NCBI GenBank assembly: GCA_964354995.1
Contig: CAYHBQ010000004.1
Coordinates: 1-32,481, forward strand
Direction of reading: 5' to 3'
Source of the DNA: JBBSZK01 sp964354995
GTDB lineage: Archaea; Nanobdellota; Nanobdellia; Pacearchaeales; GW2011-AR1
Length of the DNA: 32,481 nucleotides
The notes beneath the pieces were generated by a model. That model had not been told where the DNA came from and made no database searches. It worked only from the letters and a program-made list of their open reading frames with translations. The translations under genes and the position numbers were made by a program. Shown in pieces: positions 1 through 7,027 of this stretch (the stretch's first letter is position 1; each line of letters opens with the position of its first letter).

Positions 1-429
1 CTTTCCGTGCAAGTTAGTAATTCCCTCTTGGTCATCCATCGCATCAACATTCCCCCGCGCAAGAAAAAACTTCGTAGCATAGTTGCCAAGAGAACAAACG
101 ACAAGAGGTTTCATCTCGCGTATCTGTTCAATAAGCCAAGGCGTATGAGCACGAATTTCTTCAGGAAGTGGATTTCTATTCTCAGGAGGACGACATTTGA
201 GGATATTAGTAATGTAGATATCATCAAGACTCAAGCCAACCGACGCAAGGAGCTTATCGAGATTCTTCCCCGCAGCCCCTACAAAGGGTAATCCCTGTTC
301 ATCTTCGTTGCGACCAGGAGCCTCTCCGACAAAAAGTATCTTCGCCTTCAGATTGCCTTTGCCAACAACAACATTCGTGCATGCTTTACAAATGTCTGTA
401 TGCAAAGCAAGGGATTTATAATCTTCCAT
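1..429 (-). CDS. Family 4 uracil-DNA glycosylase (partial, C-terminus beyond left edge)
   Basis: Removes uracil from DNA by cleaving the N-glycosidic bond, the first step of base-excision repair. The 143 visible residues contain the family signature GEAPGRNEDEQGLPFVG (about residues 35-51), followed by the conserved stretch around TNILKCRPPENRNP. An N-terminal CKAC (residues 14 and 17) plus later cysteines in KCRPP and VCSLG fit the four ligands of the 4Fe-4S cluster typical of family 4 enzymes. The frame is open to the window edge, so the final part with the last active-site segment is not visible. The start is the ATG at 429, preceded by AT-rich DNA shared with the divergent nucleoside diphosphate kinase gene. 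Identification is confident; only completeness is unknown. Confidence 0.93.
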   Translation of the reverse strand, partial: MEDYKSLALHTDICKACTNVVVGKGNLKAKILFVGEAPGRNEDEQGLPFVGAAGKNLDKLLASVGLSLDDIYITNILKCRPPENRNPLPEEIRAHTPWLIEQIREMKPLVVCSLGNYATKFFLARGNVDAMDDQEGITNLHGK

Positions 430-481
430 AAAAAAGAATAGAAAAAGTTATTTTTAATAGTTTATATATGAGACCATAATC

Positions 482-488
482 TTTAAAA
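482..488 (+). promoter_or_regulatory. TATA-like box of the NDK gene
   Basis: TTTAAAA ends 21 bases before the ATG at 510. That spacing would put the transcription start at or next to the start codon, so the mRNA is probably leaderless. Confidence 0.55.
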
Positions 489-509
489 CACCTTCAATCA
501 GAGAACAGT

Positions 510-1079
510 ATGGTCAAAGAACAAACCCTTGTAGTACTAAAACCCGATAGCGTATCAAGAAGCTTGGTAGGAGAACTTATCACTCGCTTCGAGAAAACGG
601 GCCTGAAGATAGCCGCAATGAAAATGGTCTGGGTAGACGAAACCTTTGCAAAAAAGCATTATTTTTTAGACGAACAATGGGCAAAGAATGTGTTTGAAAA
701 AACAAAAAAAGCGAAAGAAGCAGAAGGTAAACCGTTCCCCTACAAAAACCACATGGAATACGGAGGACTGATTCAATCGTGGAATGCGACCTTCTTACAG
801 GAAGGCCCCGTTGTAGCACTAGTCCTTCAAGGTCCGCACGCCATTGAGACTGTAAGAAAAATGGTGGGCAGCACCGAGCCACGCCAAGCTACCCCGGGGA
901 CAATCCGAGGAGACTACGCCATGATCGAATCCTATGCCCTCGCAAACACCAAAGAACGCGTCTTGAGAAACCTCGTACACGCTTCAGACTCGCCAAAAAC
1001 CGCCGAACGAGAAATTGCACTCTGGTTTACAAAAAAAGAGATTCACGACTATTCAAAAGAACTTGACAAGCACTTCTAA
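510..1079 (+). CDS. ndk: Nucleoside diphosphate kinase with internal insertion
   Basis: Transfers the gamma phosphate between nucleoside triphosphates and diphosphates through a phosphohistidine, balancing NTP and dNTP pools in the cytoplasm. The N-terminus LVVLKPDSV, the later TPGTIRGDYA and the active-site segment NLVHASDS (catalytic His about residue 157) are diagnostic. At 189 residues it is longer than the usual 140-150; the extra length is a lysine- and glutamate-rich insertion at about residues 52-95, between the KKH segment and the GPVVALVLQG strand. The gene stands alone, divergent from the uracil-DNA glycosylase and followed by tRNA-Arg. The insertion replaces no catalytic residue, so activity is expected. 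Confidence 0.95.
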   Translation: MVKEQTLVVLKPDSVSRSLVGELITRFEKTGLKIAAMKMVWVDETFAKKHYFLDEQWAKNVFEKTKKAKEAEGKPFPYKNHMEYGGLIQSWNATFLQEGPVVALVLQGPHAIETVRKMVGSTEPRQATPGTIRGDYAMIESYALANTKERVLRNLVHASDSPKTAEREIALWFTKKEIHDYSKELDKHF

Positions 1080-1085
1080 TCAACG

Positions 1086-1093
1086 TTTAAAAA
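1086..1093 (+). promoter_or_regulatory. TATA-like box of tRNA-Arg
   Basis: TTTAAAAA begins seven bases after the NDK stop codon and lies about 24-31 bases before the first tRNA base, the normal archaeal TATA distance. Confidence 0.55.
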
Positions 1094-1116
1094 CCCTCAA
1101 CTCCCCCCAATAGCAC

Positions 1117-1188
1117 GCCCCCGTAGTTTAACGGATAGAATACGACCTTGCGGAGGTTGGGACCGGGGTTCAATTCCTCGCGGGGGCG
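1117..1188 (+). tRNA. tRNA-Arg (anticodon GCG)
   Basis: A 72-base cloverleaf can be folded by eye. The acceptor stem GCCCCCG pairs with CGGGGGC. The anticodon stem CGACC/GGTTG carries loop TTGCGGA with anticodon GCG (bases 1150-1152), reading CGC. The T stem CGGGG/CCTCG has loop TTCAATT. The D arm closes with weak pairs, including one G-U. The discriminator is G1188. No CCA is encoded after it, so the tail must be added enzymatically. No intron is seen. Confidence 0.95.
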
Positions 1189-1251
1189 TAATTCTTGAAC
1201 AAGTATAACGGAAACCCTGGAAAATTGAGGCTCCAAGAAGAATAACATAGC

Positions 1252-1258
1252 TTTAAAA
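1252..1258 (+). promoter_or_regulatory. TATA-like box of the 103-residue protein gene
   Basis: TTTAAAA lies 24 bases before the ATG at 1283. A Shine-Dalgarno-like GAAGGA at 1269-1274 falls at or upstream of the transcription start expected from this box, so its use is doubtful. Confidence 0.45.
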
Positions 1259-1282
1259 ACCAAAAAAAGAAGGACCTATACC

Positions 1283-1594
1283 ATGACTCTGACTACTGAA
1301 GCACTAACAACAGAACAAAGACGAATTTACGACATTCTGAGAAACCATCCCAACGGTGCTCGTGAAGCAGCAATGCTTGCACTTTCAACGCCGGGCGATG
1401 ACCCCACAGAGAGTGCACGAAGAGCTCAACTAACCTGTGTCGAAATCGTTGAAACAAGATACAACGGAAATGCGGAAAAGTTTTTAAGAGAATATGCCGA
1501 AGGAAAAATTGCTCGTTTAGATATTATTCTGCAATTGGGTCGTGAAGAACTGGGGCTTGCACCCGCAACTCCTGAAAACAGGGCATACGGTTAA
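1283..1594 (+). CDS. Small soluble protein of unknown function
   Basis: A 103-residue protein that I do not recognise. It is charged, predicted helical throughout, and has no signal peptide, membrane segment or metal-binding cluster (one cysteine only). The middle part (about residues 40-90) alternates charged and hydrophobic positions in a way that suits a small helical bundle. It has its own TATA-like box and ends seven bases before the convergent SpoIIM-like gene. The opposite strand offers no competing gene, and the promoter spacing supports it as real. Confidence 0.7.
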   Translation: MTLTTEALTTEQRRIYDILRNHPNGAREAAMLALSTPGDDPTESARRAQLTCVEIVETRYNGNAEKFLREYAEGKIARLDIILQLGREELGLAPATPENRAYG

Positions 1595-1601
1595 CACGCC
1601 C

Positions 1602-2357
1602 TCAACCCCAAAGCGCAATCGTGACCACTTCAAGCAACGCTCCCACAACCAAAAGAGGCACCGAAACCCTAACATAAAGCAGGAGCGTCTTCTTCAAAAC
1701 AACGCGCCGTTCGTGCCTACGAAAAGCAGATTCTGCAAAAAAAGTCTTGATAGAAGGAGCCATAAGAGCAAGACCTATAAAAAAAAGAGAGCCGTTTGTC
1801 AAAAGAGAAGTTCCTCCCCTATAGAAAAGAAAAAAAGCTAAAGATACGCCAAGAAAACCCGTAATCGCAAGAAAGAGAGAAGCCCACGAATTAAAGCCAT
1901 GTTTTTCTCGTAACTTCTGTCGTAAGTGTTCCATACCAATCTGCAATCCGAGAGCCCATGCAAAGATAAGCGCGAGAATCTCGGGAATCGCGAACATAAG
2001 TGTTTGCGCAATAGGGACAAGGGAGTCGTATCCACTTGCAAGATATCCGAACATATACCCGTTGCCCAACGCTGCTAAAAGGGGGATAATTCCAAAAAAA
2101 AGACCAAACACCACGGCAATAGCAGAAACAACAAGATTGTGAACAAAGATGAAAAGCCCGAGCTCAAGGAAGGATTTGCCCATAGCAGATTCGCGCGATT
2201 GAGTGATAAAGTCTTCTATAGGGGGAGAAGTTAAAAGAGCCATACCCTCCGAATAAAGAAGTCCAATCAGAATCCCTAAAAAGAAACATACGATAACGAT
2301 GCCAAAGTACCAATAAAAATGCCGTCTGCTAAAAAAAGAGGGAACAAGAAAGGTCAT
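1602..2357 (-). CDS. SpoIIM/DUF95-family membrane protein
   Basis: A polytopic membrane protein of 251 residues with about five to six hydrophobic segments: residues 18-38, 65-110 (probably two helices), 115-140, 160-205 and 225-250. The segment HNLVVSAIAVVFGLFFGIIP, followed by NGYMFG and IPEILALIFAWALGLQIG, matches the SpoIIM (stage II sporulation protein M) family. In bacteria this family acts in spore engulfment; in archaea its role is unknown, and sporulation is not implied. It lies 31 bases downstream of radA on the same strand and may be co-transcribed. Confidence 0.82.
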   Translation of the reverse strand: MTFLVPSFFSRRHFYWYFGIVIVCFFLGILIGLLYSEGMALLTSPPIEDFITQSRESAMGKSFLELGLFIFVHNLVVSAIAVVFGLFFGIIPLLAALGNGYMFGYLASGYDSLVPIAQTLMFAIPEILALIFAWALGLQIGMEHLRQKLREKHGFNSWASLFLAITGFLGVSLAFFLFYRGGTSLLTNGSLFFIGLALMAPSIKTFFAESAFRRHERRVVLKKTLLLYVRVSVPLLVVGALLEVVTIALWG

Positions 2358-2388
2358 AGAAAAACAAGCGAAGGAGTCTATTTATCTG

Positions 2389-3390
2389 TTACTCTTCGGC
2401 GCCTTCGTCACGCAAACCTTTCGTAGTAACAAAAAACTGCGCCTCATTGTCAGGCAAGTTAGGAGAGTCTATAAGTTTAGCAACACGGCTTCCCGCCTTA
2501 CCCCGACGCAAATAGATACGATACGTTGAAGCGTGACCTACAATATTTCCCCCTATCGCCGTAGTCGGATCTCCAAACATCATGGCAGGATTTGCCATAA
2601 CCTGATTAGTAACATATACCACAATGTTGTGCTGCTCTGCGAGCTTCATAAGTTGATGAAGATATCGATTCAACCGCTGTTGTCTATCTGCAAGCTGGCC
2701 TCGCCCCGAAAATTCGGCGCGAAAATGGGCAGTAAGCGAATCAATAATCATAAGCTTGATGGGTTCACCCTCCTTAATAAGTTCTCCAATTCTATCAAGA
2801 AGTAACATTTGGTGATCGGAGTTAAAAGCCCGAGCAACAAGAATATTTTTAAGCACCTTCTCCGGATTCGCTCCAATACCTTCTGCAATCTGTTTAATAC
2901 GCTCGGGTCTAAACGTCCCTTCCGTATCGATGAACACGGCTTTGCCATTAGCACCCCCCTGCTCCTTAGGCAACTGAACATGCACAGCCAGTGTTAACCC
3001 CAGCTGTGTCTTTCCTGAACCAAAGGCGCCATATGCTTCAGTAATCGCCCGTGATTCAACCCCCTTTCCTCCCAGAAGCGCATCAAAATTCTTACTCCCC
3101 GTGGTAATATAATGTACATCTTTACGACGACGTTCAAACTCGCTACCATCAATAAAACCCAAGTTAAGCATACCACGAGCAGCCTGAATAGCCTTACGAG
3201 CAACACCCTCGCCTACCCCTGCGATCTCTGCAAGAGCGCTCGGACCCATTACCGCAAGACCCATCAAATCGTAAATACCAGCAGATTCAAGCTTAGTAGC
3301 AATACCGGGGCCAATTCCAGGCAGATCAGTCAGTTTACGCTCTTCAGGATTTTCAGAAACAGCAACACCCTCTTCCTCTTCCTTTACCAT
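2389..3390 (-). CDS. radA: DNA repair and recombination protein RadA
   Basis: The archaeal RecA/Rad51 recombinase. It forms ATP-dependent filaments on single-stranded DNA and catalyses strand exchange in homologous recombination. At 333 residues it has the normal family length. An acidic leader is followed by a helix-hairpin-helix domain (LPGIGPGIATKL and IAGVGEGVARKAI, residues 20-72). The ATPase core has Walker A GAFGSGKT at residues 121-128 and Walker B LMIID at about 213-217. Most RadA proteins have GEFGSGKT, so an alanine here replaces the glutamate. The loop 2 region (NQVMANPAMMFGDPTTAIGGNIVGHAS) is intact, and no intein interrupts the ATPase core. It lies in the same strand run as the RPA-like gene. 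Confidence 0.97.
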   Translation of the reverse strand: MVKEEEEGVAVSENPEERKLTDLPGIGPGIATKLESAGIYDLMGLAVMGPSALAEIAGVGEGVARKAIQAARGMLNLGFIDGSEFERRRKDVHYITTGSKNFDALLGGKGVESRAITEAYGAFGSGKTQLGLTLAVHVQLPKEQGGANGKAVFIDTEGTFRPERIKQIAEGIGANPEKVLKNILVARAFNSDHQMLLLDRIGELIKEGEPIKLMIIDSLTAHFRAEFSGRGQLADRQQRLNRYLHQLMKLAEQHNIVVYVTNQVMANPAMMFGDPTTAIGGNIVGHASTYRIYLRRGKAGSRVAKLIDSPNLPDNEAQFFVTTKGLRDEGAEE

Positions 3391-3411
3391 ATCAAAACGA
3401 TTCCGAAGTTC

Positions 3412-3419
3412 TTTATAAA
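3412..3419 (-). promoter_or_regulatory. TATA-like box of radA
   Basis: On the minus strand, TTTATAAA lies 21-29 bases before the ATG at 3390. radA therefore has its own promoter, despite lying downstream of two same-strand genes. Confidence 0.55.
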
Positions 3420-3448
3420 TATCGTGCTAATGAAAAATACATGTCGAG

Positions 3449-3898
3449 TTAGAGAAAGAAATTAATCAGGAGCACAAAATCAACAATACAAAAGCCGATA
3501 AAAAGCATAGATTCGACAGAACTACCTGACCTAAGGGGCCCTTTTGATTCATAACGTAATGGCCAAAAGGGCCTAATGCCCTCGACCGTAAACGAATCGG
3601 CAAAGAGATGCAAGCTATACCCTAAAAAGAAAGGCAGAGCGTAAATGGGAAGATAGATTGCGAGCAACGCAGAAACAACCAGCACAAAAGTCAAGCTATG
3701 AAAAAATCCGTGAATGTAAGGAGTAATGCGTGAAGTGCCAACCAAACGCTTTCCTCCAAACAAAGAGAACCCCGCACCAATGTCGGGAAATATGCCTGCA
3801 ATTAAAGCCACAACGAAAAAAGCGAATTTATAGTGCACGTGTTGAATCAAGAAAAAAATAGAAAAAAGAGTAAGGGCGACATGAGTTCTAAACATCAT
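3449..3898 (-). CDS. YdjM/DUF457-type membrane-bound metal-dependent hydrolase
   Basis: A 149-residue membrane protein with four hydrophobic segments. It carries the conserved polar motifs of the DUF457/YdjM group of predicted membrane-bound metal hydrolases: an early histidine (THVALT, His6), GIFPDIG, HGFFHS and GYSLHLFADSFT followed by GIRPFWP. The histidines and aspartates in these motifs are likely metal ligands. Substrate and role are unknown, although bacterial YdjM is LexA-regulated. The gene sits between the RPA-like and RadA genes, and TTTAAA at about 3920-3926 gives it a plausible promoter of its own right at the end of the upstream gene. Confidence 0.85.
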   Translation of the reverse strand: MMFRTHVALTLFSIFFLIQHVHYKFAFFVVALIAGIFPDIGAGFSLFGGKRLVGTSRITPYIHGFFHSLTFVLVVSALLAIYLPIYALPFFLGYSLHLFADSFTVEGIRPFWPLRYESKGPLRSGSSVESMLFIGFCIVDFVLLINFFL

Positions 3899-3925
3899 AA
3901 TAAAAAGAACGAAGCAAGCTTTAAA

Positions 3926-4810
3926 TCAGTTGCGCCCGAGCGATACAATCAATTCTTCAGGATTAAGACGTTCAACTTTCTCAATATTCATTTCAACACG
4001 GTTAAAATAAGTGTTAGTCTTACACGAACCAACAAAAAACATTTCTTCCCCTAACAGTGCTTCCTTATGACGAACAAAAGAGTCAAGCGAAAAAACATCG
4101 GCGGAAGGAATACCAAACTGCTCAAGCGTGCGTTCATTAACGAGTGCGCGAATTGTTTCTGACCCATCATCCAACACAAAATTCACAAGGGCACGCTGCT
4201 GACCAGGATTTTTCTTGTCTTCAAAAATTTTAGGATCAAAAATTTGCACAATGGTGCCCCGTATCTTAAGATACGCTCCAGGCTTAGCGTCAAGAAGACT
4301 CCCTTCGATAAGGACTCTGCTTGTGTGTACCTGGGCAAGGACTTCAGAGCTCTGTTTTAAGTCAGAAAATGCACCAAGATGCAACTCGCCATTACGCATA
4401 GAAGCGTTTAAAATTTCAACAACAGATCCTTCCTTAAGCGCACCCGAGTTCAAAAGATCGATATGATGCGCGTCCCAGAGTACAACACGCAAATTAGAAG
4501 TTTCATCGCCCAATAAAAAGCTGCCTATCTGGCCTTCGCGACCATTTTTTGAATACGAACGAACGGGAAAAATCTGAGTTATTTTGCCAACAACGTGTGC
4601 ACGCTTCATACCCTCAACAAGCTCATTAATTTTCATCAGCTCGTTATCAAAACTAATCCCCAACTCGGCAGCAATAATCTGCGCAGCACCTTCTTTAGAG
4701 ATTAAACCAGAAAGCTTAGCGCGCTTCCCTTCGATTCGACGCTCAACCTCATCACGAGCAACATTCGCCGCCTTAGCGATTCTATCAAGAAGTGCATCAT
4801 AATTAGCCAT
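3926..4810 (-). CDS. Replication factor A-like single-stranded DNA binding protein
   Basis: A 294-residue protein that binds single-stranded DNA during replication, repair and recombination. A helical N-terminus (residues 1-55) resembles the conserved leader of archaeal RPA proteins. It is followed by an OB-fold with the hallmark VVGKITQIFPVRSY...GREGQIGSFLLGDETSNLRVVLWD (about residues 72-115), and a second OB-like region at about 165-285 (KIRGTIVQIF and FVLDDGSETIRALVNE). No zinc-finger cysteines are seen. The chosen ATG at 4810 gives MANYDALL; an in-frame GTG two codons upstream is possible. It heads the minus-strand run with the hydrolase and RadA, a functionally sensible pairing. Confidence 0.9.
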   Translation of the reverse strand: MANYDALLDRIAKAANVARDEVERRIEGKRAKLSGLISKEGAAQIIAAELGISFDNELMKINELVEGMKRAHVVGKITQIFPVRSYSKNGREGQIGSFLLGDETSNLRVVLWDAHHIDLLNSGALKEGSVVEILNASMRNGELHLGAFSDLKQSSEVLAQVHTSRVLIEGSLLDAKPGAYLKIRGTIVQIFDPKIFEDKKNPGQQRALVNFVLDDGSETIRALVNERTLEQFGIPSADVFSLDSFVRHKEALLGEEMFFVGSCKTNTYFNRVEMNIEKVERLNPEELIVSLGRN

Positions 4811-4831
4811 TAACACTCACTAAATTTCAAG

Positions 4832-4838
4832 TTTAAAA
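4832..4838 (-). promoter_or_regulatory. TATA-like box of the RPA-like gene
   Basis: The minus strand reads TTTTAAA, 22-28 bases before the ATG at 4810. This spacing favours the ATG over the GTG at 4816. Confidence 0.5.
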
Positions 4839-4874
4839 GGATTATGCCACGACAAAACAGATGAAAGAGCTACA

Positions 4875-4882
4875 TTTAAAAA
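4875..4882 (+). promoter_or_regulatory. TATA-like box of the EF-1beta operon
   Basis: TTTAAAAA lies 22-29 bases before the ATG at 4904. It probably drives the three tightly packed plus-strand genes up to 6039. Confidence 0.55.
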
Positions 4883-4903
4883 CCATTAGTTCCAAAACGA
4901 GTA

Positions 4904-5179
4904 ATGGGAGCGACCGTAATTTTATCAATAAAGGTGATGCCCGATTCACCTCAGGCACCACTTCATGACATGAAAAATCATATCCGTAATTTTATGGAGA
5001 AGCACGGCGCAAAGAGTCTTTCAATTGATGAGCAAGATGTAGCCTTTGGACTTAAAGCCCTCATAATTAAATGTGCGCTACCCGAAGAAAAAGGTACGGA
5101 CCTCATTGAATCAGGCCTCGCCACAATACAAAACGTCTCTTCAGTAACCATTGAAGACTATCGCCGAGCGTTCGGCTAA
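4904..5179 (+). CDS. Translation elongation factor 1-beta
   Basis: The guanine nucleotide exchange factor that recharges EF-1alpha with GTP during translation elongation. Its 91 residues match the short archaeal form. It starts with a strand like VILSIKVMPDSP, has the conserved centre QDVAFGLKALIIKCALPEEKG (split here for reading: QDVAFGLKAL, then IIKCALPEEKG), and ends with IQNVSSVTIEDYRRAFG. This is the ferredoxin-like fold of the EF1B guanine-exchange domain. Its stop codon overlaps the next gene's start (TAATG), which suggests translational coupling with the following membrane protein. Confidence 0.93.
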   Translation: MGATVILSIKVMPDSPQAPLHDMKNHIRNFMEKHGAKSLSIDEQDVAFGLKALIIKCALPEEKGTDLIESGLATIQNVSSVTIEDYRRAFG

Positions 5180-5412
5180 TGGCCTTTGCATCTCTTCTCA
5201 AAAACCCCGTTTTCTACGATATATTTGGACTTGCGGTATTCAGCTACTTCACAATACTGGCAATATACCATCTCACGACAAATACGCCACTTACAAAAAT
5301 AAATGCCATTGTAATATTAGTGATCGCCCTTGCAGGATTAGTGGTAGATGGTTCAATGGTCCTCAAAACATTTATTATAAAACAAAAACCTCTTAAACGA
5401 GCACACGCTTAA
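5179..5412 (+). CDS. Small membrane protein coupled to EF-1beta
   Basis: A 77-residue protein of unknown function with two predicted membrane helices (about residues 14-31 and 41-66), a short polar loop between them, and a basic C-terminus (KQKPLKRAHA) that would face the cytoplasm. Its ATG overlaps the EF-1beta stop by one base, and the HIT-like gene starts six bases after its stop, so the three are almost certainly one transcript. I do not recognise a family. The overlap argues for a real gene. Confidence 0.78.
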   Translation: MAFASLLKNPVFYDIFGLAVFSYFTILAIYHLTTNTPLTKINAIVILVIALAGLVVDGSMVLKTFIIKQKPLKRAHA

Positions 5413-5418
5413 ACAACC

Positions 5419-6039
5419 ATGGCCCTTACGCCGCAAGAGATACAGGAATTAAAGAAACAACTTTCGTCTCAAATTCAACACCTGCCACAAGACCAACGTG
5501 AAGAGGCGCAACAACAGATAGATGAAATGTCCCCCGAGGCATTAGAGCTTATGCTTAACCAACAAAAAGTTAAACAAACTGAAAAGAGCATTATGAGGCT
5601 CATCATAGAGGGCGCTCTACCAAGCAGGAAGATAGATACAAACAAGTACGCCCTCGCCGTATTAGACATACGGCCCGTGAGCCAAGGCCACGTGCTTATC
5701 ATTCCGCTAAGCGCGGTAACGGCAAAGCAACAGATACCAACACAAGCGTTCACACTTGCAAAGAAAATAGCAAAAAGGATGAAATCTAAGTTAACGCCGG
5801 AGGGAATTGAAATCCAAACCGAAACAAAATTCAAAGAGCAAGTAATCAATGTGATTCCCTGTTACGAAAAGCCCCTCTCGATAACGTCTCCACGTTACGA
5901 AGCAACCCCGGAGGAACTTGATAAAATGCAAAAACTCTTAGCCGCAAAAGAGCGAAAACCTCGTATAAAGAAAAAGACCGATAAACAAACACTCTCTCAA
6001 AAAAGAGATACGATTATCTTAAAACGTAGAATACCATAA
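5419..6039 (+). CDS. HIT-like domain protein lacking the catalytic histidine triad
   Basis: A 206-residue protein. The N-terminal 50 residues are a glutamine-rich helical region. Residues 55-150 resemble a HIT (histidine triad) nucleotide-binding domain: SIMRLIIEGALPSRKI, then VLDIRPVSQGHVLIIP, which corresponds to the HIT strand pair. Active HIT hydrolases have HxHxH before the final IP; here the matching segment reads QVINVIPCYEKPL with no histidine. The fold is therefore probably retained without hydrolase or transferase chemistry. The C-terminal 40 residues are strongly basic and could bind RNA or ribosomes, which would fit co-transcription with EF-1beta (inference). Its 3' end overlaps the convergent prepilin peptidase by 26 bases. 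Confidence 0.72.
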   Translation: MALTPQEIQELKKQLSSQIQHLPQDQREEAQQQIDEMSPEALELMLNQQKVKQTEKSIMRLIIEGALPSRKIDTNKYALAVLDIRPVSQGHVLIIPLSAVTAKQQIPTQAFTLAKKIAKRMKSKLTPEGIEIQTETKFKEQVINVIPCYEKPLSITSPRYEATPEELDKMQKLLAAKERKPRIKKKTDKQTLSQKRDTIILKRRIP

Positions 6040-6832
6040 AAAGAAAAGCCAGTAGGAAAGCAGGACTAAATGGAATGCCCTCTTTGATGATTACTGATTT
6101 TTTGGCCCTTCGAAGCATCGCAATTTCTTTCAGAGTTAATCCGTGAACACGCGCCCGAATAACCTGAGCGCCAACAGAAACATCGTGTACCAACCAATCT
6201 CCTTCGGTAAGCTTCGAAGCAGGAACTTGTTTGATAAAAAAGCAAGATTCTACGGTTTTCCCGTAGAGGTAAAGAAACGGAAGCAACACAAACGCAGCCA
6301 AGAAAAGCAAACCTGCGACAACATCAAGGAGAGCCATAGAAAGACCAATAACAACTCCTAAAACAAAACAGAGATAAACAAAAAAGTGAGAAGACTGCCA
6401 TCGGACTGCAAAGCATTTCCTAAACTGCTTCCACCGAGTAGGCAAATAAGCAACCGTATAAATCAAACTATAAATCGAACCTCCTAAAAAGAGGACAAAC
6501 ACAAAACCCAACCCAAGCACAATGAAATCATTGAACCATTCAAAGGGAATAAGAGGCCCTAACGCCATGAGAAGTTTGGCATCTCCACCCGCAAATGCTT
6601 TCCCATAGTAAAGCAAATACGCAAGAGCAATAAAGAATAACGTCCCAGCAATACCCCACCAAAAGAACTGCGCTTTGCCACTGTTAAACGCAACAAACCC
6701 TCGGTAAAAAAGCGCCAAACCCAAAAGAGAAAAATTTAGCCAATTAGAGATTTCACGGGTACGCAAATCCTGCACCACCGCAAAACAAAGCCAAACAAGC
6801 CCTAGCCCAAAAAGAAAATAATACTCCTGCAT
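6014..6832 (-). CDS. Archaeal prepilin peptidase (A24 family, FlaK/TadV-like)
   Basis: A membrane aspartic protease that cleaves class III leader peptides of pilin- or archaellin-like proteins at the cytoplasmic face. It has 272 residues from the ATG at 6832. The first catalytic aspartate lies in VQDLRTREISNWLN and the second in the GxGD-type motif GGDAKLLMALGPLIPF. About six membrane helices follow this pattern, and a cytoplasmic insertion of about 60 residues (VPASKLTEGDWLVHDV...) precedes a final helix. An in-frame TTG three codons upstream was rejected because the TATA-like box fits the ATG. It directly precedes the long run of prepilin-like genes on the same strand, its probable substrates. 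Confidence 0.9.
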   Translation of the reverse strand: MQEYYFLFGLGLVWLCFAVVQDLRTREISNWLNFSLLGLALFYRGFVAFNSGKAQFFWWGIAGTLFFIALAYLLYYGKAFAGGDAKLLMALGPLIPFEWFNDFIVLGLGFVFVLFLGGSIYSLIYTVAYLPTRWKQFRKCFAVRWQSSHFFVYLCFVLGVVIGLSMALLDVVAGLLFLAAFVLLPFLYLYGKTVESCFFIKQVPASKLTEGDWLVHDVSVGAQVIRARVHGLTLKEIAMLRRAKKSVIIKEGIPFSPAFLLAFLFMVFYVLR

Positions 6833-6853
6833 ACCTGTCAAAGAGAAAGATAG

Positions 6854-6860
6854 TTTATAA
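6854..6860 (-). promoter_or_regulatory. TATA-like box of the prepilin peptidase
   Basis: The minus strand reads TTATAAA, 22-28 bases before the ATG at 6832. It lies in the 30-base gap after the stop of the 42-residue gene. Confidence 0.5.
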
Positions 6861-6862
6861 CC

Positions 6863-6991
6863 CTAGTGGCTTTTCCCCTCTGTAACTTCAGTTCCCCTGA
6901 ACGTTCCACCTTGTTTGTATACGCGAACGCGCCGCTTTGCTCGTTTATCATTCTTGTTCTTCCGCCGTTCAGGATACACATAATCACTCAT
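6863..6991 (-). CDS. Very basic 42-residue protein
   Basis: A short gene read directly from the minus strand: it starts with ATG at 6991 and stops with TAG at 6863. The product begins MSDYVYPERRKNKNDKRAKR and continues RVRVYKQGGTFRGTEV, with about 13 lysines and arginines in 42 residues. It has no hydrophobic segment or cysteine. A good TATA-like box (TTATAAA) sits 22-28 bases upstream, the same distance as in neighbouring genes. The composition suggests nucleic acid or ribosome binding, or a basic cytoplasmic adaptor; no family is recognised. Its place between the peptidase and the prepilin-like genes may be incidental. Confidence 0.62.
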   Translation of the reverse strand: MSDYVYPERRKNKNDKRAKRRVRVYKQGGTFRGTEVTEGKSH

Positions 6992-7012
6992 ATCCTAAAA
7001 AGATAAGAACCA

Positions 7013-7019
7013 TTTATAA
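7013..7019 (-). promoter_or_regulatory. TATA-like box of the 42-residue basic protein gene
   Basis: Minus-strand TTATAAA, 22-28 bases from the ATG at 6991. It begins just after the stop codon of the preceding prepilin-like gene. Confidence 0.5.
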
Positions 7020-7027
7020 CAATTGCG

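Noticed and set aside
7..291. Plus-strand open frame of 94 residues
   Set aside because: It lies opposite the uracil-DNA glycosylase, which has clear family motifs; the plus-strand frame has no recognisable motif.
1269..1274. GAAGGA as ribosome binding site of the 103-residue protein gene
   Set aside because: It lies too near the expected transcription start set by the TATA box at 1252 to be reliably included in the mRNA.
6833..6841. Alternative TTG start of the prepilin peptidase
   Set aside because: The TATA-like box distance favours the ATG at 6832, and the extra three residues add nothing conserved.
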